Origin: Amphiura filiformis
Taxonomy: Eukaryota; Echinodermata; Ophiuroidea; Amphilepidida; Amphiuridae
Direction: 5' to 3'
Assembly: GCF_039555335.1 (NCBI RefSeq)
Contig: NW_027305510.1
Coordinates: 310,001-374,000 of the forward strand
DNA: 64,000 bases
Shown here: in pieces, positions 1-11,642 of the stretch
Position numbering within the stretch: position 1 is the stretch's first letter
How the letters are laid out: every line of letters starts with the position of its first letter
Position numbers and translations under genes: made by a program
The notes under the pieces: generated by a model
Told to the model about the DNA's origin: nothing
What the model saw: only the letters and a program-made list of their open reading frames with translations
Databases searched by the model: none

Positions 1-1378
1 TACATCTGGGTGTATTTCTTATACATTTTGGATGTATTCCTAATACATTTGAGTCTATTCCTAATACATTTGGGTGTATTCCTAAGCATATTGGTACATT
101 TAGGTATATAAATATTCCTAATACATGTGGGTGTAATGCTAATATATTCAGGTGTATTCCTAATTCATTCAGGTGTATGTCTTATACATTTGGGAGTATT
201 TCTAATACATTTAGGTGTATTCCTAATTCATTCAGGTGTATGTCTTATACATTTGGGAGTATTTCTAATATATTCAGGTGTATTCCTAATTCATTCAGGT
301 GTATGTCTTATACATTTGGGAGTATTTCTAATATATTCAGGTGTATTCCTAATTCATTCAGGTATATGTCTTATACATTTGGGAGTATTTCTAATATATT
401 CAGGTGTATTCCTAATTCATTCAGGTGTATGTCTTATACATTTGGGAGTATTTCTAATACATTTAGGTGTATTCCTAATTCATTCAGGTGTATGTCTGAT
501 ACATTTGGGAGTATTTCTAATACATTTAGGTGTATTCCTAATTCATTCAGGTGTATGTCTGATACATTTGGGAGTATTTCTAATACATTTAGGTGTATTC
601 CTAATTCATTCAGGTGTATGTCTGATACATTTGGGAGTATTTCTAATACATTTAGGTGTATTCCTAATTCATTCAGGTGTATGTCTTATACATTTGGGAG
701 TATTTCTAATACATTTGGGTGTATTCCTAATTCATTCAGGTGTATGTCTTATACATTTAGGAATATTCCCAATACATTTAGGTGTATTCCTAATAGATTT
801 GGGTGTATTCCTAATACATTTGGGTGTATTCCTAATACATTTGGGTGTATTCCTAATACATCTGGGTGTATTTCTTATACATCTGGGTGTATTTCTTATA
901 CATTTTGGATGTATTCCTAATACATTTGAGTCTATTCCTAATACATTTGGGTGTATTCCTAAGCATATTGGTACATTTAGGTATATAAATATTCCTAATA
1001 CATGTGGGTGTAATGCTAATATATTCAGGTGTATTCCTAATTCATTCAGGTGTATGTCTTATACATTTGGGAGTATTTCTAATATATTCAGGTGTATTCC
1101 TAATTCATTCAGGTGTATGTCTTATACATTTGGGAGTATTTCTAATATATTCAGGTGTATTCCTAATTCATTCAGGTGTATGTCTTATACATTTGGGAGT
1201 ATTTCTAATATATTCAGGTGTATTCCTAATTCATTCAGGTGTATGTCTTATACATTTGGGAGTATTTCTAATACATTCAGGTGTATTCCTAATTCATTCA
1301 GGTGTATGTCTTATACATTTGGGAGTATTTCTAATACATTTAGGTGTATTCCTAATACATTTCGGTGTATTCCTATAC
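1..1378. repeat. 21-bp satellite with 63-bp higher-order unit
   Basis: Tandem array of a 21-bp unit (core GTATTCCTAATACATTTGGGT). For most of its length three diverged units alternate to give a 63-bp higher-order repeat. An irregular block at about 1-160 recurs at 878-1035, an offset of 877 bp, so the array itself has been partly duplicated. Because 21 is a multiple of three, two forward frames stay open for hundreds of codons and would encode seven-residue repeats such as GVFLIHS. I treat these as by-products of the period: there is no splice, promoter or domain evidence. The array starts before the window. Confidence 0.95.
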
Positions 1379-2712
1379 ACGATATATTCAATTCAGTTTT
1401 ATTCACAATATTTCAGGAAATAATCATTTTCTTTATCAGATTGGGTGAAAATATACTATTATATCATTATGAATTCGGCAGAGTGACGAATCGAGAATTT
1501 TGAGCAAATTGAGTTTTTGTATGCTTATGATTATGTTTCAGTTTATCTTTTATTTCCACCAAAAATTAATGGTAAATCTTACTCACCGACGTAGATATTG
1601 AAATTCTGATTTGGACGAATCGCGCCTAAGTGCGATAAATGAATTCGGCAGAAAGACGAATCGTATACTTAGCTGTACAAATCATGTTGATCTATAGTAT
1701 TGTATAGCGGGAAACCCCGAATTTTCTATATAACATGTCCTACACATATATATTTGATACCAACGTATAGCTGTAGGTATCTTCTATCCAGTGATACCAA
1801 AATAAGTACAAACATTCCCCCACATGATATTGCTGTGGTTTAATAATGTGAGTGCGCGCCCGTGAAATTGGAAAATCCCGGAAAATCATTCGCAAAATAT
1901 AGGTCAATATTGTTATTTTTGCTTTAAAATCCTCGAGTTTTTGCTAAATATTACAGGGATGATTATTTATAACTTCATAGCAAGTTAAGTCTACATAGCC
2001 TTAGGACAACCAGTAATTTCGACACAAAAGCCCATATCAAGAATGCGTGCTATGGTTTACACGTAGTTGAATGCGTATTCGACCTCTCTCTGCTCAGTAG
2101 TATATACATTTTGGATACAGCATAAAGCCGAATAGCTGTTAAAATGCGTTTTGAGGGATATATTGATTATTTTAGAACATTCAAGTATTGCCAAACATTT
2201 GTGTACAATCACTTCTATAATATACATTTCAAATGAGTGCTCACGAATGCTCTAAATTTTTAGAAGGACCAATGGAATGGTACCAATATTTTCAAACGCC
2301 GTTTACTCAGCAATTTTGCGTATTCGGCACTCTGCCGTGTTCATGACGAATTATATTCCAACTTTGATGACACCTACTTTTTAAACAAGTATTAAAGTGA
2401 CATGATGAACAGGTGCCCTGTTCAATTCTTATCAGATCAATGCTGCAATGATTACATTACAAACCTCCTCTGACAGTGAATTGAATTTGTCCAGCGTGAT
2501 GTCATGATCAAGGTGTCACCGTAGCTGTAACGTATGAGTGCCTGTTTTTGGTAGAGAAGTATTGAAACCACTAAACATTTGATGTGGGATTGCAACATCT
2601 CCAACTTTTTGTGAAAGGAAATTATTTCTTGGATTAAAAAAATCTTTTTATTCCCTGTCCTTGTGTTTGGTGGGGGAAGGGAAAGAAAACATACAAATTA
2701 ACAAGTCACAAC
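1379..2712. other. No gene recognised
   Basis: AT-rich unique-looking DNA. A short motif, ATTCGGCAGA(G/A), followed by GACGAATCG occurs near 1471 and 1641 and a relative lies near 2329, suggesting decayed repeat material. No coding exon or structured RNA could be supported. Confidence 0.5.
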
Positions 2713-2742
2713 ACCACCCCCCCCCCCACACACACACACATA
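2713..2742. repeat. (C)n(CA)n microsatellite
   Basis: A run of about 13 C followed by about seven CA units. Confidence 0.9.
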
Positions 2743-2769
2743 CAATATGCATGTACGGGATGAAGTGTA

Positions 2770-3160
2770 CCGCTCAGTCCGAAACGCCGCTTGTCCGACT
2801 ACACACATTCCCTATAGGCATGAGTCCGAAAACGAAAAACACTGCGCTAGTCCGAAAAAAAGTATGCGCTAGTCCAAATCTGAAAATACGTTTTCAGTCC
2901 GACACGCGGCTATTCCAAACCCGAAATACACTGCGCTAGTCCGAATCTGGAAAACACTTCTTCAGTCTGACACTGCGCTAGTCCGAAACTGAACACCGTA
3001 GCGCTGAAACTGAATATCACAGCGGTTGTCTGAATCTGAAAAACAATGCGTTAGTCCGAATATGTATTTTAGATTAGGACTAGCGGCGTGTTGGACTGGT
3101 GCAGTTCATTTCAGATTCGGACTAGCAGCGTGTCGGACTAGCGGAGTGTCGGACTATTTA
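2770..3160. repeat. AGTCCGAA motif cluster, inverted halves
   Basis: About a dozen variants of CTAGTCCGAA run on the + strand from 2770 to 3060. From about 3070 the same word appears in the opposite orientation (TTCGGACTAGC, GTGTCGGACTA). The two halves form a decayed inverted repeat. The right half is also the start of the following tandem unit. Confidence 0.7.
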
Positions 3161-3965
3161 ACATACTGTATTCTACCTGTATAATACAATTAAAAAACAA
3201 AATTGTATGCAGGCGTATTATTTCAAACTTTCACAAAACATTAAAAAGAATAATAATAATAATAATAATAATATGTAACTTAAGGAGCAATTTATGGATG
3301 CTGAATATTAGCGGCGTATTGGACTGGTGCAGTTCATTTCAGATTCGGACTGGCAGCGTGTCGGACTAACGCCCTGTACCCGTACGGGATCGTTTTACAC
3401 TAACTCTAAGATAGATGAATTTTAACATGCTGTATTCTACCTGTATAATACAATTAAAAAACAAAATTGTATGCAGGCGTATTATTTCAAACTTTCACAA
3501 AACATTAAAAAAGAAAAATAATAATAATAATAATATGTAACTTAAGGAGCAATTTATGGATGCTGAATATTAGCGGCGTATTGGACTGGTGCAGTTCATT
3601 TCAGATTCGGACTGGCAGCGTGTCGGACTAACGCCCTGTACCCGTACGGGATCGTTTTACACTAACTCTAAGATAGATGAATTTTAACATGCTGTATTCT
3701 ACCTGTATAATACAATTAAAAAAACAAAATTGTATGCAGGCGTATTATTTCAAACTTTCACAAAACATTAAAAAGAAAAATAATAATAATAATAATATGT
3801 AACTTAAGGAGCAATTTATGGATGCTGAATATTAGAGGCGTATTGGACTGGTGCAGTTCATTTCAGATTCGGACTGGCAGCGTGTCGGACTAACGCCCTG
3901 TACCCGTACGGGATCGTTTTACACTAACTCTAAGATAGATGAATTTTAACATGCTGTATAATACA
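3161..3965. repeat. Tandem repeat, about 261-bp unit, three copies
   Basis: Three near-identical copies; for example GGAGCAATTTATGGATGC recurs at about 3285, 3546 and 3808. Each unit contains an internal (AAT)n tract that varies in length, a GTACCCGTACGGGATCG segment and a TTCGGACTGGCAGCGTG segment related to the preceding motif cluster. A further copy of part of this unit is the target of the foldback element at 5131-5539. Confidence 0.9.
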
Positions 3966-4001
3966 ATTGAAGACCTGAGCGCAAGAAGACCGTAAGTCCA
4001 C

Positions 4002-4190
4002 TTGGCCCCTCAACATGTATACACTAAACTTACGTATAGTATCTTAGGGTTTGATAATTTGTAACACATGTTCAGGGGCCAACACCTTATGAAAGGCTGT
4101 GAAAGATCTGTTTTGGCCCCTGAACATGTAATAAACATTATCAAACTATATGAAACTATACGTAACCTTAGTGTATACATGTTCAGGGTC
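4002..4190. repeat. Inverted repeat (MITE-like)
   Basis: Arms at 4002-4082 and 4113-4190 are reverse complements with a few mismatches; both begin TTGGCCCCT(C/G)AACATGT. About 30 bp separate them. No clear target duplication was found. Confidence 0.8.
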
Positions 4191-5126
4191 CATCAGGGTA
4201 ACTTAAAGGTCAGGTCTATAGCAAAAACAACATTATATCATTGGCAAGCTAATATTATGAGGACAATGAAAATGACTCCTTTTTTGAGAAAATAAGACGT
4301 TTAAAATTGATATTCCGCAAAAACCAACTTAAGCGGTGAGTTCCTTTGAACGAGACAGATTTGGCCTAGAAAACCGGAGACGTCATGAAATGAGATGTGC
4401 CCGCTGTGAGAAAAGGGACTATAAACGCTCTCAATGGACAGAACGTATACTGTTGCTGTTCACAGAAAAAAATTCCAAATTAAGTATTACAAATTTCATT
4501 GTTTTTAAACATATGGATAAAATCAGCCGCTTCTTTTTTATATATTAGACAATTGTGATATTACAATTCATATGTATATCAATATCATGAGAAATATTAG
4601 GCCTAAAAATAAATACATAATTTGAGCTTAGAATTTCATCTGAGACTAGCATATAAACCGTGTTAGTCCACAAACTAATGTATCTGATTTCCGCTGTATA
4701 TTGCAATGCTATAGATTCAGTTGGATGAAATAATACAAAGCAAACGCATAGTAACAATTACTGTGTGGGCTTTGTTCCCGAAAGAGAACAAAAGCGTGCA
4801 TATTGTTATGCAGCATTGTTATGGTAAGTGATAGTACAACTCATTGTTGCTAATGTCAAACTTGTCAAAGTGATTGTGATTGTATGATGAGAGCACGATA
4901 AAGTGTCCGCTTCATTTACCTACGTCATCAGTCAAACGGGGGAGAACACGTACGCTTCAAACGGGGGAAGAACACGTACGAGGCTGAACTTTAACCACAC
5001 AATTTCCCCGTTTTCAGGAGAATTACGCTCAAAAAAATTGCAACAAGTGTCAACTTGTAATGTAATAATTATTCTCTTCGAATAGAGATAAACTTGTTTT
5101 GGCTATAGACCTGCCCTTTAAGGAGC
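4191..5126. other. No gene; one short duplication
   Basis: Nothing coding is supported. A 23-24-bp segment (core AAACGGGGGA followed by GAACACGTACG) is repeated in tandem at 4932-4954 and 4957-4980. Confidence 0.5.
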
Positions 5127-5130
5127 AATT

Positions 5131-5539
5131 CTCGCTATTCGCAATAAGGGCGCCGCCAGCGGTTTGCGATGTAATCGTGATGTATCATGGGAAAAGGTCG
5201 ACATCCAAGTCCGCGCAATACGAATATTACCATGCTATTACATAGGAACAAATGACAATATTTTTTAGTTTGTAAATATAACAGTATTACACGCGAATCG
5301 ATACTCAATAATACTTAATAATGTGATTTGAAATGTGCACAATTAATGTTTTCTCTATCGATTTGCGTGTAATACCGTTATATTGACAAACTAAAAATAT
5401 TGTCACGTGTTCCTATGTAATAGCATGGTAATATTCGTATTGCGCGGACTTGGATGTCGACCTTTTCCCATGATACATCACGATTACATCGCAAATCCGC
5501 TGGCGGCGCTCTTTATTGTGAGCTATTGCGAATAGCGAG
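5131..5539. mobile_element. Foldback DNA transposon, non-autonomous, AATT target duplication
   Basis: The termini CTCGCTATTCGC and GCGAATAGCGAG begin long inverted arms (about 5131-5302 and 5354-5539), with an 11-13-bp deletion in the left arm. AATT flanks both ends (5127-5130, 5540-5543). Removing the element plus one AATT rejoins GGAGCAATT to TACGGATGC. This is the same sequence, with one substitution, as the uninterrupted site in the 261-bp tandem repeat at 3.2-3.9 kb, so the empty site is visible in the same window. It carries no coding sequence. Confidence 0.92.
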
Positions 5540-5844
5540 AATTTACGGATGCTGAATTGTGATCGAAACCCTGAATAAAATTGCCAAAGGCTTCAAGTGT
5601 TTCATGTGCTTGGCTTGACTGGCCTAAAGCGCTTAGCTAAAAAAATCATGTTTTTGAAACAATCAAAATCTGCATCTAGCAAGCCAAGACAAACAGTTTT
5701 GAAATAAGGTGAAAAGCCACATGTGCTGTTCTATGTGGGCCAATGTGATACACCGCGTGTACTTAGTTCTAAATCAAAAAGATGCCTTTTATGGCGATAT
5801 ACATCTATGTGATGTAGAAGCACCGGTGTGAGAAAATAGGACAA

Positions 5845-7144
5845 CTTACCTTTAAATTCTATAATTAGATGCCACGTTCTGTAGACTATTGCGTCACGCG
5901 TCAGGCAGTCGGCCTTTCGTTGCGATCAAGCAAAATCTGTTGGAACTCGGAAATATTACATTTTCAGTTTCTTATAGGATAGTAAGAGGCATTTATAAAT
6001 CTGCATTTTGCAGAAAACCCCATTGACATTGAACAACCAGTTATAAAGATATGAGCAATTAAAGAGTTTCCAAAACAAAAGAAAATAAAAGGACATAATC
6101 CTTTGTTTGGCTATATCTCAAAATCATTATTTCCGAGTTCTTACTGATTTTGCTTGATTGCATCACATATTCAGCTATGACAGTTTCAAGGTACATGTAC
6201 ATGTACAGCCTGTCTCAAAAAAAATTGTGCAAGTGGAAAGCGCCCTCTCTGGCAATTAGAAAATACCGTTGTGACATAATGCTTACATCATCGTCAAGGG
6301 CGTAGTCTTAGCTCTCAAGTGCCGTTTGTTCTGTTCAATTTGCTTGTTTTAATCTCGAGATATGTTTAGTTAAAGACGAAAGGGTAAAATCACAATTGTG
6401 CCACTTTTACTAGGGAAGAGGGCTTTACATGTAACAGTAATAGCATCAAGTTTATCAAAAGTTCCTTCGTGAAATCAAAAGAATGCATCAATTACACAAG
6501 ACAAAATGTTTTTGACTGTTTTTACTGTTTTATCATGATGCAGGAATGATGATTCTCTTTTTCCACTTAAAAGAGATTAAAAGATAAATAAATATTTCAC
6601 ATTCTGCTGTAAAAATTAAATACATGTGCATGTCAATGATTTTATCATGGTAAATACTGTTCTCTTAGTCACTTAAGACATGTTAAAAGACAACAAACAA
6701 ATATTATGCACTTATGCATGTTGTAGGTTAATGAACGCGTATTACTTTTTGGGAGATATAGTAGACAAAATAATGCACACGTGCTGATGTTGATGCGTCT
6801 AATGCATACGCCCCGAAAGGGGGGAGTGCATTAGACGCATCATCATCAGCTATCATTGATTTATGCATGTACAGCTCTCTTCCCTAGTAAAAGTGGCACA
6901 ATTGTGATTTTACCCTTTCGTTGTAAAATAAAGATATCTCGAAATTGAAACAAGCAAATTGAACAGAACAAACGGCATTTGAGAGCTAAGACTGCGCCCG
7001 TGACGTTGATGTAAGCATTGTGCCATAACGGTATTTTCTAATTGCCAAAGAGGGCGCTTTTTACTTGCACAATTTTTTTTGAGACAGGCTGTATAGTGTG
7101 CTTATTAGATAGCATCGACGTTATAGCAGTGCAGTATTTGTAAG
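5845..7144 (+). promoter_or_regulatory. 5' flank and candidate leader exon of F-box copy 1
   Basis: Segments at about 5845-5910 and 7100-7144 match the 5' flank of copy 2 at about 11515-11590 and 11790-11837. The conserved word GCAGTATTTGTAAG followed by GTAATTA looks like the 3' end of a non-coding exon with its donor (exon end 7144; a second, weaker one at 7401). A matching acceptor TTTTCAG lies before 7576, giving a second exon that carries the start codon. Transcript data would be needed to confirm this; no TATA box is assigned. Confidence 0.35.
6206..7091. mobile_element. Tc1/mariner-type foldback MITE in 5' flank of F-box copy 1
   Basis: Ends CAGCCTGTCTC and GAGACAGGCTG are flanked by TA at 6204-6205 and 7092-7093. 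The arms extend about 215 bp (6206-6422 and 6871-7091). An inner hairpin with GCGTCTAATGCAT arms lies near 6790-6845. No transposase is present. Compared with the 5' flank of F-box copy 2 (around 11765-11837), the element interrupts DNA that is continuous there, between a CAGTTTCAAG word and the CAGTATTTGTAAG candidate leader exon. Confidence 0.9.
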
Positions 7145-7734
7145 GTAATTAATGTATGTGTAGTTTAAAAAGCAGCATGAAATGACGCAATATGGTAGTA
7201 TAAACGTATCATATTTTCTTAAGCACCAGGGACGCACTGTATGCACGCCACACGTAAACATACTAATTTATATAAATCGTACGTTGATAATACACACACG
7301 GCTGTAATGGCAATGTTAAGGCAGACTTCGCTACTACATGTTTGCTGCCCGGGTTAGCTGTGTAGATAAAAGCTCATTGATTCCAGTGCAGTATTTCTAA
7401 GGTAATGATAATTATCTGTTTATTTGATAACAGTGAAAATAATTGACCTAGATAACATGACTAAAAATAGACGTTTTACATAAGCTAATTCTAAAATAAA
7501 GTTAAATATTTTACTTGACATACATCTATGTACACCACAAGAAAATACTATACGTTTGAATTATATTCTTTTCAGATCTACCGTAAATCTTGGATCACGA
7601 TGGCGGATATTGATATACTTGGCATCGACGAGTTGCTCGTAATTTTTAATATGTTATCGCTGTATGATAAGCTTATGGCAATGAGGTAAAACATTTTCCT
7701 ATAAATATAACTATATTAACTCTCTTCACGCGGG

Positions 7735-7960
7735 TGTCGACTGCAGACGACAAGTTAAAAAAAAAATTCAAAATTCAAAATTTTCAGAAATGTAAATTTT
7801 CATGACCATATTTGGAATCAGCATGAAAAATGCATGAAAATGAGTACAAACAAGCCTAGTATTGATTCAGTAGTTCTTAAGATAGCTCTTGATATTTTGA
7901 GAAAATATTTCAAAACTTGAATTTTTTCCATTGAAGCGAATGGATAGCACGTAGAGCATT
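7735..7960 (-). repeat. Dispersed repeat, three copies in the window
   Basis: This segment in the intron of copy 1 is repeated in inverted orientation at about 38885-39095. The shared words include CACGCGGGTGTCGACTGCAG and AGTTCTTAAGATAGCTCTTG. A more diverged copy lies at about 33915-34050. All three lie in introns of the F-box genes (copy 1 and copy 3). The family is not identified. Confidence 0.75.
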
Positions 7961-8069
7961 AATAAATAATACATGCCTAAGCATATTGTTGTTCCGATCT
8001 CTGTGATCATCGCAATCACGCTTTTGAATAGTATTATTCATGACTCACGTGCGAAAATATGTAAAGTAT

Positions 8070-8195
8070 ACAGTATGTGTTGCTATATACCTCTGATGAT
8101 AGAAGTTTCCGGTGTAGCCTACATGGTACAGTGTGTGTTGCTATCTACCCCTGATGATAGAAGTATGCATTTTACACCATGTGTTGCTATATATC
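8070..8195 (+). repeat. Short intronic repeat, three units
   Basis: The word TGTGTTGCTAT(A/C)TA followed by CCTCTGATGATAGAAGT occurs about three times in the intron of copy 1. Relatives are found in the intron of copy 2 (near 13195-13270 and 13420), so this part of the introns is paralogous. Confidence 0.6.
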
Positions 8196-9975
8196 AATCA
8201 CTCTTTATTCATTAAAAAACACAAAGAATGGAAACATGAAACCCAGGACAGGGTTTGGGAAGACCCAAACCCATGCAGGGTAGACATCAAAAACAGCACA
8301 AATAACAATTAGATATAAAAAACACATTTCATCAAAAAGGCAAGGATAAATTTTTTTATAAGACTGTTTGCATGATATGAAATGTAATGATATCAAAAGT
8401 GGTTGTTTCAGGTTGCTGCATTTTGATTATTTACACATGTTTTCTTCAGTGAAATGAAACAAGAGGAAAATAATGCAGTCAGTTTAAGCCATTCGTTATA
8501 TCATTCATTTTTCTCAGGGTGTGCAAGAAATGGTACCATATCGTCAGAGACACGCACGCCTGGAAAGTCATCGATTTCAGAGACAGCGGTCCTGTGATCA
8601 CAGTGAGCGACGATGATATTACGCAGCTTTTGAAGCGATATGGGATTTGTTGTTTTTATAAGCGATATGTGGCAGAACCTGACCAAAATGTGTTTAATAA
8701 CATTTCGCGAGCAATTAGACTGGCATCTTCGTGATGTCAAGAGATGGGAATTCCCGAGGAATCCAAGCGATGTCATTACATTCCTAGGTCGATTTGCTGG
8801 CGCGGCGTTGCGAGAGATTTACCTGACTGTAATGAGCGGTGAAATTATGGACTTCCTTCGAAGATCCTGTCCTAATATAATTACGTTTGACTTTAGCAAT
8901 GTAGATGATTATTTTGAAACGATTTACATTGATTACATTGATATTGATGATTATGACATAAAGGAAAAGCTATACCTCTCAATAAAACTGAAACGATTGG
9001 GAATGCAAGATATCTTCTACTGGCCTCTTAAAGAAAATATCTCTCTTAGTGACTCGAGATCAGTACACCAACAGAATGTCGTCAAGCGCAACATGCTCAA
9101 AGAACGCATATTCTCGTGTGTTGCTAGTGATTGTTCTGAATTACAAAGCATATGTCTCTGCAATTTCGATATTACTTCAACGAACATGAAGAATATTTTT
9201 AAAATACCAAGTTTGCGAGAGCTTGAATTGGTAGACTGTAGTGAATGGTCTTTACCAGAATTGGAAGATGTTCTGACTAATTCGGTTGGGGTTTTAACAG
9301 AACTGACTCACTTTAGACTTGTTATGCCACCTACCAAAGGTACAACTAGTAGAATCTATGCCGAAAACGAAAATCTATGCGGACCTGATTTATCTTCCTT
9401 TCTAGGCTGCATTGGAGAGTGGGAATATCTGCGAGAATTAACCTTGATACGTGTAATGTTTTCAGAAGAAGCATTTGAGAAGATGATACCAGGTTTGTTG
9501 AATCTGAAAAGGCTTGAGTTACAAGGATATTCTATTTCATCACGTATAGTTTCTCTTGTTGGGAATGAATGTAGGAAACTGGACTCATTGTTACTAAGAG
9601 ATGGAATGTATTCTGGTAAAAGTTTGATGTCACTATCTCGTCATCCCACATTAGATACACTGGAAGTTTGGTGGTGTCATGGTTGGGGTAGGGCTTCCAA
9701 AACTATCGAGTCGGAATGTAAATGGCTTCACAAAGTGTTCAGATTGCTAACAACCTTGCCAAAAATATCACATGTCAAGCTTTGGGGTCACTCTATTGCC
9801 AAAATATATAATAAAGGTAAATTTCCGATCATTCAATCGGCTGAAATTGAGGCCATTGAATATCATATATCTAGAGAAGAACAACATCAGAAGCAAAACT
9901 TTGTAAGCGTTACCAAGAAATCCTTTAAAAGGTTGTTCAAACGTTGATCTGAAATGAGAGTACCAGGAAATAAAT

Positions 9976-10115
9976 TAGATTATAAAGGTAAATTAACGAT
10001 TATTCAATCGGCTGAAATTGAGTTGAATTGAATATCATAGACTTGTAAAGAACAACATCAAAATCAAAATTTTGTAAGCGTTACCAAGATATTTTTTAAA
10101 AGGTTGTTTAAAATC
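9976..10115 (+). repeat. Duplicated 3' end of F-box copy 1
   Basis: Repeats the last part of exon 2 at an offset of about 171 bp: ATTCAATCGGCTGAAATTGA at 9831 recurs at 10002, and GTAAGCGTTACCAAG recurs too. It carries indels and is not in frame with the gene. A comparable tail duplication lies behind copy 3. Confidence 0.85.
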
Positions 10116-10813
10116 CCCTGCGCACTACCTGCTGATCTAACATTGCCTCTGATTGGTCAATCAAATGATATCTTTACTTTAATCACCAATCAGAATGGAG
10201 CTTTGTAAGTAATTCACCCTAATTCTTTTTTGCGTAGTGAAATTATTCTAACAATGTTGTTGATTGGTCTGATTGAAAATGAAAACTTCTTTTTGGCCAA
10301 TCGGCAGGTAGTTCTCATGGAGTTAAACGTTGAAAACGCTGAAATGAGAGTACGTCATAATAAGAAGGATCATGTCTATCCCAGACACATCGAGATAACC
10401 ATTCTCGTGAAATCGATCAATAGCGGTAATTTATAATGACGATTCGTATTTTTTTTTAATCAGAATATGCAGACGATACACCCTGATATTAGTTGGTACA
10501 GAAAAGTCTTTAGAAAGTTCTTATAAAGTGTCCTTTTATGTGATTATTTAGTGAGTTGGCAAGTTCGAAAATCAAAATCAAACATTTTGATCAAACATTA
10601 GCATTGTTGAATGGTTGTCATAGCTATATCGCCCTTTAATACAACAAGACTGCTGTAGAGATTCATCAGGTTTGTTATTGTTCAAATAATTACAGATTGG
10701 TTTTACAAAACCAATATATTTGTGGTGAAATGATGGTAATAACTCACCAACTGACGTTTCATCCGTCTTGTTCAGTCGGATTTCTTTAGAGTTGTGATGA
10801 AGCTCTGCTACTG
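10116..10813. other. Intergenic; faint inverted repeat
   Basis: No exon supported. Segments near 10125-10200 and 10245-10315 share CTACCTGC(T/C)GAT and GATTGGTC words in opposite orientation, so a decayed foldback is possible. Confidence 0.4.
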
Positions 10814-10944
10814 TACGACCTAGCGTTGCCAGTCCTTGAGTCGTTTTGTAGCAGAGGGTTGTAGAGATTGCACCTACAACCTGAGCAATCTCTACAACCT
10901 TCTGCTATAAAGCGACTCAACGACTGGCTACACTATAGGTCGTA
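10814..10944. repeat. 131-bp hairpin
   Basis: A long imperfect palindrome beginning TACGACCTAGCGTTGCCAGT and ending in a diverged complement with AGGTCGTA. The innermost arms GGTTGTAGAGATTGC and GCAATCTCTACAACC are exact and enclose a 13-nt loop. It probably represents a small MITE; an RNA hairpin is possible but unsupported. Confidence 0.85.
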
Positions 10945-11642
10945 ATTTTTCATTTTCAAAACTGTCATTTGGGTGTAATTACGAGTTATAGGTCACCGTC
11001 GTCGGATTATGACGAGAGAAAACCCAAATAACAAAGCAGAAACCAAATAGTGCAAGTGCTCTTTACACTGATAAATTTTTCTGTCGAATAGTTATCTTGT
11101 TTATTTAATTGGGTTTTGGTTGGATGCATACACCCCCTCGTATCAGTAGGCCTACTGGCTCACATTTTCAAAATTAGACAATATAATATTTCATAAAAAT
11201 CATATTTTAGATTTTTTGTTAACATACTCCGCAAAACAAGAAGGACACACGTTAATGTTTTAGCTAATTTTACCAAGTTGTCGAGATGCAGGGGATATAC
11301 CACGTGTGCTATATGGTCCAGTGTGTTACACCATCACTCTATAAAGTGTGCTGAGGCTTCAACGTCTAGGCGCTGTGCCTGTGCGTAGCGCACTATAAAT
11401 CACTGCGTTTTTTTTTGTTGTTTTTTTTTGTTACTTTTCTAAATGAAAAAGATACCGTAGTTTTAGCAATATGCATGTATGTAATGTAAAAACACCATAT
11501 GAGAAAAATCGAACAAGCTACCTTTAAACTCTATAATTATATGCGAAGCTCTGTTGTATACCCAGGGTTATATACCGCCGCCGTTTTACGCATCACGCTG
11601 TCGGACATTTTAATATCAGCTGATACTACACACACGGGTATT
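10945..11642. other. 5' flank of F-box copy 2
   Basis: No coding exon. The stretch from about 11515 (CTACCTTTAAACTCTATAATTA) resembles the 5' flank of copy 1 at 5845 and, more weakly, copy 3 at 29333, so it probably contains regulatory DNA of the F-box family. Confidence 0.4.

Larger units (their letters stand above)
7600..9947 (+). pseudogene. F-box/LRR gene, copy 1, frameshifted
   Basis: Exon 1 (7600-7685) encodes MADIDILGIDELL through KLMAM and ends AG|gtaaaa. Exon 2 starts at 8518 after TTTCTCAG, completing Arg and continuing VCKKWYHIVRDTHAWKVIDF. The junction reconstitutes an F-box, the Skp1-binding module of SCF ubiquitin ligases. The rest of exon 2 has LRR-type segments (LRELELVDC, LRELTLIRV, LKRLELQGY, LDTLEVWW) and a basic tail, KKSFKRLFKR. 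Relative to copies 2 and 3, about four extra bases at 8692-8700 shift the frame, so the F-box frame stops at 8732-8734 after about 100 residues. The downstream frame stays open to 9945-9947. It is either a recent pseudogene, a sequence error, or an F-box-only product. AATAAA lies near 9969. Confidence 0.85.

Noticed and set aside
1-1378. CRISPR-like array
   Set aside because: The repeats are contiguous with no unique spacers, and the genome is eukaryotic.
127-1503. Long open frame of heptad-like repeats at the window start
   Set aside because: It follows from a 21-bp satellite without stops in two frames; two overlapping frames are equally open and no splice or domain evidence exists.
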